Assembly (NCBI GenBank): GCA_947178145.1
Contig: CAMWXE010000010.1
Span: 1 to 64,000 of the forward strand
Reading direction: 5' to 3'
Length of the DNA stretch: 64,000 nucleotides
Source of the DNA: an uncultured Lachnospiraceae bacterium
Lineage (GTDB): Bacteria > Bacillota > Clostridia > Lachnospirales > Lachnospiraceae
Each line of letters begins with the position of its first letter. The stretch's first letter is position 1. Positions 36,886-46,699 of the stretch are shown here, piece by piece. A program made the translations under genes and the position numbers. The notes below the pieces were generated by a model. It was not told the origin of the DNA and ran no database searches. It saw nothing but the letters and a program-made list of their open reading frames with translations.

Positions 36886-37455
36886 TCACAAGCAATATTG
36901 GCCCTCTCCAGTGTCAATCTTCAGCTTAATTTTGTCATGTTTAAATCTCTTTTTATCTAAAAATACAAGTGAGATCTCCTCATCATTCCAATCTGTCATA
37001 CTTCTGCTTTTATGGCGTATACCTGGATGCTGTCTTACAGGATTTGCAGTATCATTGATCTTATCATTCCTATATACTGTGTGCAGAACAATATCTTCTA
37101 TCTCTATCCCCAAAACACCGGAAAACGCTAGAACATTTTGCATCGCTCCACAAAATTGCTTCTTGATCTCTTTCTCCCATGTTTCTTCTTTAACCGTTCT
37201 TTTCATTTCAAATATGTGTACCTTCCAGATGTCATCTTTACTCTCAAACATTACATAATCTGCACATTTTTTGTTTTTGAAATATTCCAGCTTGTTATTT
37301 TCCAGATTTCGTATCAGAATGCAGTCATTGCAAAGCCGCACTTCTAATTCCGCCTTTCCTTCGCCCTTTTCAGTCAGATACAGACATTTATCTGAGCTTT
37401 CCACAAGCGCTGGCTCCATAAGCTGAATCCTCTCTTGTATTCCCGCCTGAAACAT
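36886..37455 (-). CDS. Small protein paired with an ATPase; possible PD-(D/E)XK-like nuclease effector
   Basis: This 189-residue protein belongs to no family I recognise. Residues 60-110 carry CADYVMFE (Asp66), a short beta stretch (WKVHIFEMK, Glu83-x-Lys85) and then a helix with QFCGAMQNVLAF. This order of acidic residue, E-x-K and helix with Q recalls the PD-(D/E)XK nuclease core, but the evidence is by eye only. GAGGAGGAGTA precedes ATG, and the ATG shares its A with the stop of the ATPase (TAATG), so the two are translated as a unit. With the ATPase it resembles the ATPase-plus-nuclease layout of Septu- or PARIS-type defence systems. Confidence 0.7.
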   Translation of the reverse strand: MFQAGIQERIQLMEPALVESSDKCLYLTEKGEGKAELEVRLCNDCILIRNLENNKLEYFKNKKCADYVMFESKDDIWKVHIFEMKRTVKEETWEKEIKKQFCGAMQNVLAFSGVLGIEIEDIVLHTVYRNDKINDTANPVRQHPGIRHKSRSMTDWNDEEISLVFLDKKRFKHDKIKLKIDTGEGQYCL

Positions 37456-38816
37456 TACTCCTCCTCGATGATCCTAATCTGCCTGTTCAGTTCTTCCAGC
37501 GTGTCATAAAAAGTCATTGCTTCGAAACCAAAATCACCACAAGGCAGTTTCTTCACAGTAGTTGTGTAACTGTCATCCACATCAAACTGATAAACATTTA
37601 CTTTCCCTCTATCGATCCAGTCACACTCTTCATATTCCAGTTTTTCCCCGATTGCTTTACGGCTTGATGCTGCTGCCAGTTTAATCATATTATTAATATG
37701 CTGGAGAATAATATCACTGTGTGTTGTCACAAACACTGGAATATCAGAGTTGACAAGTCTGACAAGAACCCTGGCCATCTCGCATTGAAGCTGAGGATGT
37801 AAAGATATTTCCGGCTCCTCTATCAAAACCGTCTGAACTGTCTCATTCCTAAAAAACAATAATAACAGCGTCATTTCAGTGACAACTCCTGATGTCACAA
37901 ACATTGGAAGCTGTGTTTTTGTTCCTTGCGGCTGATACAAAATATCCTGCGCAGGCATGTCTGAGACAGATACTTTTCCCTGTATAATATTATTCTCAAT
38001 AATGCTCACTGCATCCCCCATTCCACTTATCTCTAACCACACATCATCTGTTAAACCACTCCTTGTCAACGCACTCAGTTTTGCCAGAAAATCACTGTTT
38101 GGTCTGGTAAGAAGATTTTTCCGCGACATGCCAATATTAAATTTATCCTTCACTGCACTACCGATTAAAGACTTATAAGTCAACACATAACCTGTGCGGG
38201 CTGTTGGGAAATAAATCGAATCTGCAAAATCCCCTCTTATCATATATTGTATAATATATGAAATCAGCAGGGTATACTCACATCTGTCGCCTCTTTTTTC
38301 TACACCACATCCATATTCCATTACCGATCTTTTTCCTTCACTGAGCCCCAATAAGGAAAGCCGCTCACTCTGGTCACTCGCAAGAGAAATGTCATACATC
38401 AGTGTATATCTATTATCTTTTTGAAACTCTAATTTTAGACTTCCAATATCAATTCGCCTATTAAATAGCTCCTCTATAAATTTGTCTCTGTTCAAAAGTA
38501 ATAATTCGTTCAGCACCTCTTCAAAGGCTTTCACTTCCTCGTATGTCATTTCAAGGTACTCAAAAGTGCCATTCGTTAAATTTCCGTTATCGTAAATTTT
38601 ATCAACAAATTTCTCACATATTTCATAACACTTCAGCTGTTTCGGAAACTGATACTGATCATAATAAAAATCCACATTGATCAACCCATAGATCAACGTC
38701 ATAATATAGCTTTTTCCACTGTTATTATCCCCCACGAACAATGTCATCGGAGCCACTTCTATATCCGCACTTTTAATTTTACCAAATTTCTCGACATGCA
38801 TCGTCCATGTGTTCAT
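37455..38816 (-). CDS. OLD/PtuA-like SMC-family ATPase (AAA_15/AAA_21)
   Basis: The 453-residue protein has an N-terminal lobe with Walker A GDNNSGKS (29-36). A long helical insert (about 60-200), IYFPTARTGY (201-210), then Walker B LIEEPEISLHPQLQ (331-344) and the H-loop FVTTHSD (362-368) complete the single ATPase head seen in OLD, PtuA and AriA proteins. No TOPRIM domain follows, so catalysis must come from the partner. GAGGG seven bases before ATG 38816 fixes the start; longer frames from 38873 are unlikely. It interrupts a glycosyltransferase run and neighbours two AAA/PDDEXK_9 genes, a context typical of inserted defence modules. Confidence 0.85.
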   Translation of the reverse strand: MNTWTMHVEKFGKIKSADIEVAPMTLFVGDNNSGKSYIMTLIYGLINVDFYYDQYQFPKQLKCYEICEKFVDKIYDNGNLTNGTFEYLEMTYEEVKAFEEVLNELLLLNRDKFIEELFNRRIDIGSLKLEFQKDNRYTLMYDISLASDQSERLSLLGLSEGKRSVMEYGCGVEKRGDRCEYTLLISYIIQYMIRGDFADSIYFPTARTGYVLTYKSLIGSAVKDKFNIGMSRKNLLTRPNSDFLAKLSALTRSGLTDDVWLEISGMGDAVSIIENNIIQGKVSVSDMPAQDILYQPQGTKTQLPMFVTSGVVTEMTLLLLFFRNETVQTVLIEEPEISLHPQLQCEMARVLVRLVNSDIPVFVTTHSDIILQHINNMIKLAAASSRKAIGEKLEYEECDWIDRGKVNVYQFDVDDSYTTTVKKLPCGDFGFEAMTFYDTLEELNRQIRIIEEE

Positions 38817-38913
38817 ATTATCCATCCCTCTATACGATCGCTTCCCGGAAGTGCACCACACACTCCTTGCCACTTGATATCCCTACAAGCCAGATAATTC
38901 ATCCTCACTATCC

Positions 38914-40638
38914 CTATCCGATCAGGCACTCTTTCCCCCTGAATGCAAAACCATACTTCCTGATCTGTTCCGGAGAAAAGCCCCTTGACACGAGTTCGGT
39001 TTCGTACTTTTTCTCATCAATCTGCCTGTGGGCGTTGGCTAGTGTCTCCTTGAGCGTCCCCTCGTCGTCATCCGCGTCCATGACCTTGAACTCGAAGATG
39101 AACGCCTTCTGCGCCCTGTCCTTCGGTTCGATCATCACGTCGTAACGCCCATAGCCGCTCTCGCGGTTCGAGCGAACCTCGTACCTGTCCGAGAGGCTCA
39201 CCACCATGCCGAGCACGAAGCCGTGGTAAAACCGTTCGGGATGCGTCTCATCCGACGGACTGTTCCCACTGTCGAACGAGCTGAAGGTCTCAAGCGCAAC
39301 CTTGTTCATGAACGTGTTCATCCGCCTCACATTGTCGTTGAGCAAGGCGTTAATAAATTCGTTGTAGTACGTTTTTGTGTCACCCTTTCCAAACCAGCCG
39401 TTCACCATGTTCCTGAACATCCTCCGCACTTCCAAATTCGTGAGCGCCAGCGTGTATGCCGGGTTGTCCACGCTGTCCCTCATTTCCTCCACGCTTATGA
39501 TCCTCAGGTACCCCGTCGCAAGCAGCAGGCTCCACACCGCATCCGCATTTCCGTCTAACTGGCTGAATACGATCTGTTCGTCTATGACCGTCTCAAAGCT
39601 TCTCCCTTCAAGCAGCCCCTCCATCGTCTGTTTGATCTCGGCATTTCCACGTTGTATCAGGGAATTGACAAGACCATTTCCGCTGGTGTTCGTCCAGTAT
39701 GCCCTGTATTTCCCACCTTCACCGATGAAAGATGTAATGGACCACGGGTTATAAATGTCTGTATATTTTCCAAAAGTAAAACCGTCATACCACCGCTTTA
39801 CGCCCTGCTTCTCACCGCCAAGCCCCATATCGTCAAGCGCCCTGAATACTTCTTCCTCTGTAAAGCCGAATGACACCGCATATCTGTCAGATGTCGCAGT
39901 GACTACTTTGAGATTATTGAGGTCTGAAAAGATACTTTCTTTTGATATTCTGGTGATCCCGGTGATGATGCCGCGGTACAGGTGCGGGTTCGTCTTGAAT
40001 GTCATGTCAAAGAAGCTCCTGAAAAAGCTGACCGCCTCATCCCAGTACCCGCCGAGCCAGGCCTCCTGCATCGGGGTGTCGTACTCGTCGAGCAGGATGA
40101 TGGCTTTTTTGTCATAATGCCTTTCCAGGTATCCTCCAAGACGTTTGACCGCAGCCTCTGCCGTTTCATCAGCCATATTGTCGTTGACGGAACGGAAATA
40201 TGCCCTATCCTCATCATCAAACACAGACGAACTCATGATCCCCTTATATCCGTTGTATGTTTCTGTTATGATTCCCTTAAACAATCTCCTGAGTCCATCC
40301 ATGCTGACTGCCTTTATCCCGGCAAAACTCATAAATATCACAGGATATGTCCCCTGCAGTTTCCTGTATTGATAATCTCCGGATGGAGATTTTTCATCCC
40401 ATATGGACAGTCCCTCAAACAGATCCCCTCTGCCCGCGTATTTATTGGAAAAGAAACACTCCAGCATGCTTATGTTCAGCGTCTTCCCGAATCTGCGCGG
40501 ACGCGTGATGAGCGTCACCGCCGAGCCGTCCTCCCACCATTCCCTGATAAAGTCTGTCTTGTCTACATAAAACCTGTTCTCTTCCCTTAGTATGTCAAAG
40601 CGCTGTTCCCCTATGCTTACTACCGTACTGCTGTTCAT
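38914..40638 (-). CDS. AAA-ATPase-like/PDDEXK_9 protein
   Basis: This 574-residue protein has an N-terminal AAA-ATPase-like domain with the family's P-loop variant (TRPRRFGKTLN, ~45-55) and Walker B (IILLDEYDTPM). The C-terminal PDDEXK_9 region has HPERFYHGFVLGM, SGYGRYDVMI (Asp), FIFEFKV (Glu-x-Lys) and the tail GFAFRGKECLIG. The biochemical role of the family is unknown; it is found in many copies in gut Clostridia and Bacteroidetes. The start at 40638 avoids a longer frame from 40686. Its middle part looks richer in G and C than the neighbouring glycosyltransferases, suggesting separate origin. Confidence 0.9.
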   Translation of the reverse strand: MNSSTVVSIGEQRFDILREENRFYVDKTDFIREWWEDGSAVTLITRPRRFGKTLNISMLECFFSNKYAGRGDLFEGLSIWDEKSPSGDYQYRKLQGTYPVIFMSFAGIKAVSMDGLRRLFKGIITETYNGYKGIMSSSVFDDEDRAYFRSVNDNMADETAEAAVKRLGGYLERHYDKKAIILLDEYDTPMQEAWLGGYWDEAVSFFRSFFDMTFKTNPHLYRGIITGITRISKESIFSDLNNLKVVTATSDRYAVSFGFTEEEVFRALDDMGLGGEKQGVKRWYDGFTFGKYTDIYNPWSITSFIGEGGKYRAYWTNTSGNGLVNSLIQRGNAEIKQTMEGLLEGRSFETVIDEQIVFSQLDGNADAVWSLLLATGYLRIISVEEMRDSVDNPAYTLALTNLEVRRMFRNMVNGWFGKGDTKTYYNEFINALLNDNVRRMNTFMNKVALETFSSFDSGNSPSDETHPERFYHGFVLGMVVSLSDRYEVRSNRESGYGRYDVMIEPKDRAQKAFIFEFKVMDADDDEGTLKETLANAHRQIDEKKYETELVSRGFSPEQIRKYGFAFRGKECLIG

Positions 40639-40710
40639 ATCCACGCCCCGCCCTTTTCCTGATTTTCCAAGTATTCTTTCTAGCAAAAATCAGCATATTC
40701 TTGGTATCTT

Positions 40711-42414
40711 TCACCACTTGATATTATCCCGGCAGTGCACCACACACTCTTTGCCGCAGAAAGCAATGCCATAACAGCTCACATACTTATACCCGTCATT
40801 CCTGAGCTCAACATCATACTTTTTCTCTGCGATCTGTTTTAACGCCTCATCCGCCATTGACTCCATGTCATCGATGTCCTTTGCTACCTTGAACTCTATG
40901 ACAAACGCTTCCCGGCTTCTGCGGACGGGCTTGACAAAAAGGTCACTGCGCCCTTTGCCGCCCTCCCTGTTGGAACGTATCCCGAAACCCTTGATCCCGG
41001 TCAGCAGTCCAGCGAACACTCCATGATAATAATATTCGTTCTGGTCCATGTAACTGATCGTTTCTTCAAATATATCATTAATCTCATTTTCCAGCGCCGC
41101 ACAGTCCTTGTTGACAAATGCTGTGTAGAATGGAGTCATATCTCTTTCTTTTACTTTCTCGCGGAACCAGCTTTGCACTTTTTGCTCAAAAATATACTGC
41201 ACTTCCTTATTTGGAATAGCAAGTTCCGCATAGATAGATGAGCCTTCCATCCACTCGCTCATTTTGCGGAAATACCCTGTGAAATACATAAAATTCCACA
41301 GATTATCACTGCTGTCATAGATCTCACCATACGTGATATCCTCATGGATCTGCACCCTGATACTGCCTCCGGCTAACAGTTCCTCTATCTGCATCCTGTC
41401 ATCATCGTCAGAATGGTCAATCAATGTCCTGACAATACTGTTTGAGAAAGTATTGGCCCAGTAAGCCATCGGCAGCCAGTTTGTGTTTGCCCGGGCATCA
41501 TCAATATACTGTATCACGCTCCACGGATTATAGATGTCTGTCTGTCCAAAAGTATATCCATCATACCATTCCTGGACAATTCTGTACGCATCATCCATAT
41601 CATAGTAATGGCACAGCTGCTGCACTTCATCCACTTTAAAACCAAAATATTCATCAAACTTCGCATTGCGGATCGATATAATGCTCAGATTGTTCATGCC
41701 AGTAAAAATACTTTCCTTGGAGACACGCAGACACCCCGTGAGGACCGCAAAATCAAGACTGCCATTATCCTTCAACCCGCTCTCGAACAAAGCCCGGATA
41801 AAGTCAATCATCTTATTATAAAAGTCCCGCGAAAAGGCATTTTCCAGCGGTACATCATACTCATCAATCAACACAATCGGCTTTCTGCCATAATATCCTT
41901 CAAGGCACCTCGAAAGAAACCGAATCGCATTCTGGTATTCGACCTGTCCGGCTTTTTCCGATACAATGGCTCTGTAGCGTTCCCTGTCCTGATCATCATC
42001 TATACTTTCCAGAAGAAAAGTATGCCTTTTAAATTCGTCCGCGATCACCATCATGAACTGCCGGATGGAATCCTGAAAATTTTCTTTCTTGATATCCTTA
42101 AAAGTCAGATAAATGACCGGATACTGCCCCATATGTGCAAGATAATTGTCCCCTGCTCCCATGATTTTCAATCCTGCAAAAATATGTGACCAATCCCTTT
42201 TATTCCCATGATAATCCCTGTCATCCTCAAAAAAATATTTGAGCATACTCATATTCAGCGTCTTGCCGAATCGGCGCGGTCGTGTGAAAAGTGTAACCTT
42301 TGCCTTATTATCCAGCAAATCCCTAATCATAAGAGTCTTATCGACATAATAGAATTCCTTTTGAATCATTTCTGCAAAATCACTGATTCCAATCGGTAAT
42401 GGTTTGTATTCCAT
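40711..42414 (-). CDS. AAA-ATPase-like/PDDEXK_9 protein, second subfamily
   Basis: This 567-residue protein starts with the family's typical MEYKPLPIGISDFAEM and FYYVDKTLMIRDLL. TRPRRFGKTLNMSMLKYFF and the Walker B PIVLIDEYDVPL follow. The C-terminus has GVFAGLLTGIKGFGIRSNREGGKGRSDLFV and EAFVIEFKV (E-x-K). It is more distant from the other three copies, which resemble each other. AGAGGTTTATAG precedes ATG. Its first 35 bases overlap the 3' end of the GT4 gene in another frame, so its arrival probably re-wrote the GT4 C-terminus. Confidence 0.9.
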   Translation of the reverse strand: MEYKPLPIGISDFAEMIQKEFYYVDKTLMIRDLLDNKAKVTLFTRPRRFGKTLNMSMLKYFFEDDRDYHGNKRDWSHIFAGLKIMGAGDNYLAHMGQYPVIYLTFKDIKKENFQDSIRQFMMVIADEFKRHTFLLESIDDDQDRERYRAIVSEKAGQVEYQNAIRFLSRCLEGYYGRKPIVLIDEYDVPLENAFSRDFYNKMIDFIRALFESGLKDNGSLDFAVLTGCLRVSKESIFTGMNNLSIISIRNAKFDEYFGFKVDEVQQLCHYYDMDDAYRIVQEWYDGYTFGQTDIYNPWSVIQYIDDARANTNWLPMAYWANTFSNSIVRTLIDHSDDDDRMQIEELLAGGSIRVQIHEDITYGEIYDSSDNLWNFMYFTGYFRKMSEWMEGSSIYAELAIPNKEVQYIFEQKVQSWFREKVKERDMTPFYTAFVNKDCAALENEINDIFEETISYMDQNEYYYHGVFAGLLTGIKGFGIRSNREGGKGRSDLFVKPVRRSREAFVIEFKVAKDIDDMESMADEALKQIAEKKYDVELRNDGYKYVSCYGIAFCGKECVVHCRDNIKW

Positions 42415-43549
42415 CTATAAACCTCTCAAATTCTTTCCCAATTCCATCCCACTGGAACTGGGATGAGTACTGATAAGCACTTTCTCTCTTACTACTATAT
42501 ATCATTTTGTCAGAAATAGCCATACAAATTTGTGTGGCAAGTGCACTTACGCTATTTTCCGTACACAGGTAGCCTGCTTTTCCATAATTGACTGCCTCTC
42601 TTATTCCAGGCGAGTCAAATGCAATGCATGGTGTTCCTACACAGCCTGCTTCTGTGACTGGGATTCCCCACCCCTCTCTGATCGAAGGAAACAACAGCAC
42701 CCACGCCCGGCTCAGGAGTTCCAGTTTTTTTTCTTCGGAGACATATCCCCAGCTGACAATATCACCCGTCGGATTGTCTGTTGCTGCGTCCTCCCATGTC
42801 AAATGGTTTCTCCTGCAGATGGGCATTAAATTTTTGTCCACATAATCCTGTTCCTTTTTTCCGATTATCCACAATTTCGCATTTGGGTAGTCTTTTTTGA
42901 TACAGGCAAGTGCTTTTACTGCCACATCAATACCCTTATATGGAGAATATCGGCCTGCATAGATTAATGTCGGCGCTTCCTCCTTTGAACACCACTTATC
43001 AGGTTTCCACGGTTTGAATGATACTCCATTATGGATTATTTTTATCTTATTCTTATCGTAGCCTCTATCTACAAGCTCATCCCTTGTCGACTCTGACACC
43101 GTGATGACCGGATCGTGGCGGTTGAGTTTCAGAAAACTTTCCTCAAGTGTTTTCCCAATCTTACTGAGCGGAAATTTTGCGCTATAGTCCCAAATTTCCT
43201 TGGTAAGCTGATGAATATAGAAAATTCTCTTTTTCGGTTCAACCCACAACGGTGTGAAAAAACGGTGTGTATTGCACTGGTCTATCACAAAATTGATCTG
43301 ATCGCGATGTCTGTTGTAATAGCGCATGGCTGACAGTATGACAGTGATGGCATTTCCATGTCTGATATATGTCACTCCGTCAATCTCCTCATGTGCGGCC
43401 TGCCCCTTGCTTCTTGTGGCAAAGTGTACTATTTTATATTTCTTTTTGTCTGTTCTGCTTAGCATCTCATGTGTGTGAACCTCCGCACCACCCGCTTTCG
43501 GTGATGTGATATCCCGCCATGAGAGCGCAAGGATTGCTGTCTTTTTCAT
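42380..43549 (-). CDS. GT4 family glycosyltransferase
   Basis: This 389-residue GT-B enzyme has the N-terminal GGAEVHTHEM loop, VTVSESTRDEL-type hinge (VITVSESTRDELVDRGY), IIHNGVSF, YAGRYSPYKGIDVAVKAL and the E-x7-E-like FPSIREGWGIPVTEAGCVGTPCIA. This is the usual retaining GT4 pattern. AGGAGCAGTATATTAG precedes ATG. The last 11 codons (GIQTITDWNQ) are read from the beginning of the next gene in a shifted frame, so the natural end may have been lost without harm. Confidence 0.92.
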   Translation of the reverse strand: MKKTAILALSWRDITSPKAGGAEVHTHEMLSRTDKKKYKIVHFATRSKGQAAHEEIDGVTYIRHGNAITVILSAMRYYNRHRDQINFVIDQCNTHRFFTPLWVEPKKRIFYIHQLTKEIWDYSAKFPLSKIGKTLEESFLKLNRHDPVITVSESTRDELVDRGYDKNKIKIIHNGVSFKPWKPDKWCSKEEAPTLIYAGRYSPYKGIDVAVKALACIKKDYPNAKLWIIGKKEQDYVDKNLMPICRRNHLTWEDAATDNPTGDIVSWGYVSEEKKLELLSRAWVLLFPSIREGWGIPVTEAGCVGTPCIAFDSPGIREAVNYGKAGYLCTENSVSALATQICMAISDKMIYSSKRESAYQYSSQFQWDGIGKEFERFIDGIQTITDWNQ

Positions 43550-43603
43550 CTAATATACTGCTCCTGTTGCATATATCATTTCAACTATAAGAAATGTCTC
43601 TTA

Positions 43604-45622
43604 TCATTGTTTATTCATCTGCCACAACTGATTATCTTCCCCTGTCCTTTCGGCTAATCTTATAGTATGCTCCTCCACATCATATGTCAATGCATACTTT
43701 TCATGGCAAATCATATAATAACCATTCGTTTCCGTTAAAACCCACTCCAAACTTTCAGATGAGGAATCTAAGCCCGATACCCATACTTTATCATTATCAC
43801 TATATGAAAACTCCACTGCTATCTGATACTCGTCAAAAACAAGCTGATATCTGTTTTCAACTACTTGCATCTCCAATTGTGCACTCAAAGCCTCGTCTTC
43901 TTTGCCTAACGCTATTATCACCCCATCTGTACACAATACAAGTGCATCGTCCTGCTTGGGCGAAAGCAGATAATGACTGCCTTCTAACCCCAACCTGTCC
44001 TCTATATCCATAACAAAATATTGAACGCTATAACCCTTATGTTCCACATTCCCCTGCTTAATTATTGTCCCATATGAAACAAAATCTTCATCGATGTCTG
44101 CCCATGCAGGAACAATATACAACAATCGACTATCCCTATAATAAAATTGCAGTCCATTATTCCATGTAGGAATCTGACAAGGTCTAATCAATTCACAATT
44201 CTCTGGAATCCCCCTGCTTTCATCATAATACTCAGGCTTCCTTTCTTCAATATTCCACAGACAGATATCATTCAAAAAATTACGTTCTGAACATATAATA
44301 GGCTCTGGCAACACAATCTGCATATCGCCGTTGTAGTCTGCCGCCTCTAAAGCAGCAAGCATTGTTTCTGTCAAATACATATACTGACGATTATATACCA
44401 GGCCGTCACCAAAAGTTACATCTCCACCCATTCCGTATACAATACCATTTCCTACAGATATCGAGGGAAATGTTTTTGCCATTATTGGATCAATCACATA
44501 GAAGCTTTGAATCAAGAGAAAAACAGACAATATTATATTCCACACATTAAAAAGTTTATCCTTAATTTGCGATATCGCCACTGTTGCTGTCAAATATATC
44601 GCAGGCACTATTGGTACAATATACCTTATAAAAGTAAATGTATCATAGACACACCCAAAAACTATTACTGCTATTCCCATCACACAGATTGGGAATAGTT
44701 TACTCAATATTTCTTTATCTGCCTTTATCTTATTAAAACATAACGATAAAATCCAAAGAATAACTGCACTCCAAAGCAACCAGTTAAAATTAATTAAAAA
44801 TATCTGTTTAAGTCTCAGGAAAACTCTTCCTGCATTAAAGCCAAACTCTCCAAGCCCAGCCTGTTCTGCCCCTACCGCCCATCCGCCTGATGGATTTAAC
44901 AGATATAATAGAAGCCACATACCCGCTGGAAGCGCATAAATATAATTTTTTATATTGTTTAAACCAAATTTTGTGAGTTTCCACCAATTAAATGAATATT
45001 CACACACTATCTTGGATAATATATAAGCGGTATAGTATATAATCGCAGGTTCTTTCGTAAAGCAAAAGCAGAATGCAAACACGATCTCCAAACATGTATA
45101 ATTATACAAAGAACAGGCCACAAAAATTACCGCAAAATACATTGTAGCACTATCCAAGTTTAAATTCCCGACAATGCCTAATACAAAGGGTGAGAATGCA
45201 TAAGGTGCAGATGCTAATGCCAGTACATGATTAGCGTATCTGTTTCCCATCAATTTTCTCAATATCTGATAATATGAATAAATGCTTATTTCTGCCAAAA
45301 TAATATTCGCGATCTGCACCATTTCAGTCCCTTCTTTTATCAACTGAAACAGCATTATCCACAATGTATAACCTAAACTCGCATGTCCTGCAAGATACAA
45401 ATCATAAATTCCCCATGAACCTGTTTGGAGCTTGCTCATGATGCCTCGTATATCATGATTACCTAACCAAAAATCATAATATTGCCATGCATCCCACATA
45501 AACCATGCATCTATTACTTCTATTGAAAATACAGTAAACAGCAAAAGAACCAATGCTATACTCCAATTTTGAGCACCCCACCTCCCTACAACTATTCTTT
45601 TTTTCTCTGCAGCCTCGTTCAT
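43604..45622 (-). CDS. GT-C-type membrane glycosyltransferase with C-terminal ricin-like domain, short paralogue
   Basis: This 672-residue paralogue of the protein at 20829 lacks its first ~110 residues. It has the acidic loop IDAWFMWDAWQYYDFW, many shared membrane helices (YYQILRKLMGNRYANHV, NLNLDSATMYFA) and a C-terminal region with YALTYDVEEHTIRLAE and GEDNQLW. One QxW-type motif is clear; the other (ESLEWVL) is degenerate. AAGGAGATAGG precedes ATG 45622. The GtrB-like gene lies upstream, again pairing a sugar-lipid synthase with a ricin-tailed GT-C. Confidence 0.75.
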   Translation of the reverse strand: MNEAAEKKRIVVGRWGAQNWSIALVLLLFTVFSIEVIDAWFMWDAWQYYDFWLGNHDIRGIMSKLQTGSWGIYDLYLAGHASLGYTLWIMLFQLIKEGTEMVQIANIILAEISIYSYYQILRKLMGNRYANHVLALASAPYAFSPFVLGIVGNLNLDSATMYFAVIFVACSLYNYTCLEIVFAFCFCFTKEPAIIYYTAYILSKIVCEYSFNWWKLTKFGLNNIKNYIYALPAGMWLLLYLLNPSGGWAVGAEQAGLGEFGFNAGRVFLRLKQIFLINFNWLLWSAVILWILSLCFNKIKADKEILSKLFPICVMGIAVIVFGCVYDTFTFIRYIVPIVPAIYLTATVAISQIKDKLFNVWNIILSVFLLIQSFYVIDPIMAKTFPSISVGNGIVYGMGGDVTFGDGLVYNRQYMYLTETMLAALEAADYNGDMQIVLPEPIICSERNFLNDICLWNIEERKPEYYDESRGIPENCELIRPCQIPTWNNGLQFYYRDSRLLYIVPAWADIDEDFVSYGTIIKQGNVEHKGYSVQYFVMDIEDRLGLEGSHYLLSPKQDDALVLCTDGVIIALGKEDEALSAQLEMQVVENRYQLVFDEYQIAVEFSYSDNDKVWVSGLDSSSESLEWVLTETNGYYMICHEKYALTYDVEEHTIRLAERTGEDNQLWQMNKQ

Positions 45623-45724
45623 CCTATCTCCTTCTACACACCTATCTATATCCGCCTCATTTCTCCATACAAATTTCAACCAAAGATATCTTTACTGGAC
45701 ATATTCGTGGTTTTATACATACTC

Positions 45725-46687
45725 TCATTTCTCGGATTCCTGTTCACTGTCAATATTCGTCTCGCGCTCTATATAAATTGGTCTGTTTTTTACTTCCATA
45801 TAAATTCGTGCAAGGTATTCACCTATCATTCCCAAGGTGGTAATGATTACCCCTCCTAAGAACAACATTGTTATCATAATACTGGCATAACCTGTTCGTG
45901 GTACCAGAGGATTTCTGAGCGTTGCGATCCCAATGCGCATCGCATAGATAAATGCTACAAAAGTAATAATCATCCCCAAATATACGATTCCCCTCAGCGG
46001 CGTCGTCGCAAACGCCACAAACCCGCTGTACGCATAGTGGAACAACCCTCGGATATTCCATTTTGTCTTTCCCGCTACTCGCTCAACATTCTCATACTCT
46101 ATCCATTTATTTTTAAATCCAACCCATGCATAGATTCCTTTCGTGAAACGCTCCCGCTCTCCCATCGATACGATGGACGCAACGACATTCCGCCTCATCA
46201 GGCAGTAATCTGTGCTGCCCGATATCAGATCAATCACTGTTACATGATTGATAACATGGTAAAAAGCCTTCGAAAACACGCTTCGGATCAGCGGTTCCCC
46301 CTTTCTGGATACACGCCTTGCTGTTGCTCTGTCATACCCATCTTTCTCAATTGCATCTATCATTTTAATCAGCAGCTTAGGTGGATGCTGCAGATCTGCA
46401 TCCATAAGTGCCACATAATCTCCCCTGCTCTTACTCAGTCCTGCATAAATCGCAGACTCCTTACCAAAGTTTCTTGACAGAGATATATATTGAACAGTTC
46501 CTTCTTCTGCTGCTGACACTACTTTTTTAATTTCTTCCAAAGTGTTATCCTTACTGCCATCGTCTATATATGTTATGACAAACCGATAACTCTGAAGTTC
46601 CTTGAAAACATCAACTATTGCCTCATAAAACAATGCAACACACTTTTCCTCATTGTAACATGGTACGATCAACTCTACTATTTTCAT
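45725..46687 (-). CDS. GtrB-like polyisoprenyl-phosphate glycosyltransferase (GT2)
   Basis: This 320-residue protein starts VELIVPCYNEEKCVALF, then IDDGSKDNTLEEI, SLSRNFGKESAIYAGL and LMDADLQHPPKLL. DLISGSTDYCLMRR is typical of GtrB/YkcC-type undecaprenyl-phosphate sugar synthases. Two C-terminal membrane helices with TLGMIGEYLARIYMEVKNRP complete it. This third synthase is closer to true GtrB than those at 10.6 and 19.8 kb. AGGAGCTGTGTGGG precedes ATG. It lies between the DUF6311 and ricin-tailed genes, which may use its product. Confidence 0.92.
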   Translation of the reverse strand: MKIVELIVPCYNEEKCVALFYEAIVDVFKELQSYRFVITYIDDGSKDNTLEEIKKVVSAAEEGTVQYISLSRNFGKESAIYAGLSKSRGDYVALMDADLQHPPKLLIKMIDAIEKDGYDRATARRVSRKGEPLIRSVFSKAFYHVINHVTVIDLISGSTDYCLMRRNVVASIVSMGERERFTKGIYAWVGFKNKWIEYENVERVAGKTKWNIRGLFHYAYSGFVAFATTPLRGIVYLGMIITFVAFIYAMRIGIATLRNPLVPRTGYASIMITMLFLGGVIITTLGMIGEYLARIYMEVKNRPIYIERETNIDSEQESEK

Positions 46688-46699
46688 CCCACACAGCTC

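Noticed and set aside
39982-40590. 202-codon plus-strand frame antisense to the PDDEXK_9 gene at 38914
   Set aside because: Shadow of a conserved gene in its GC-richer part.
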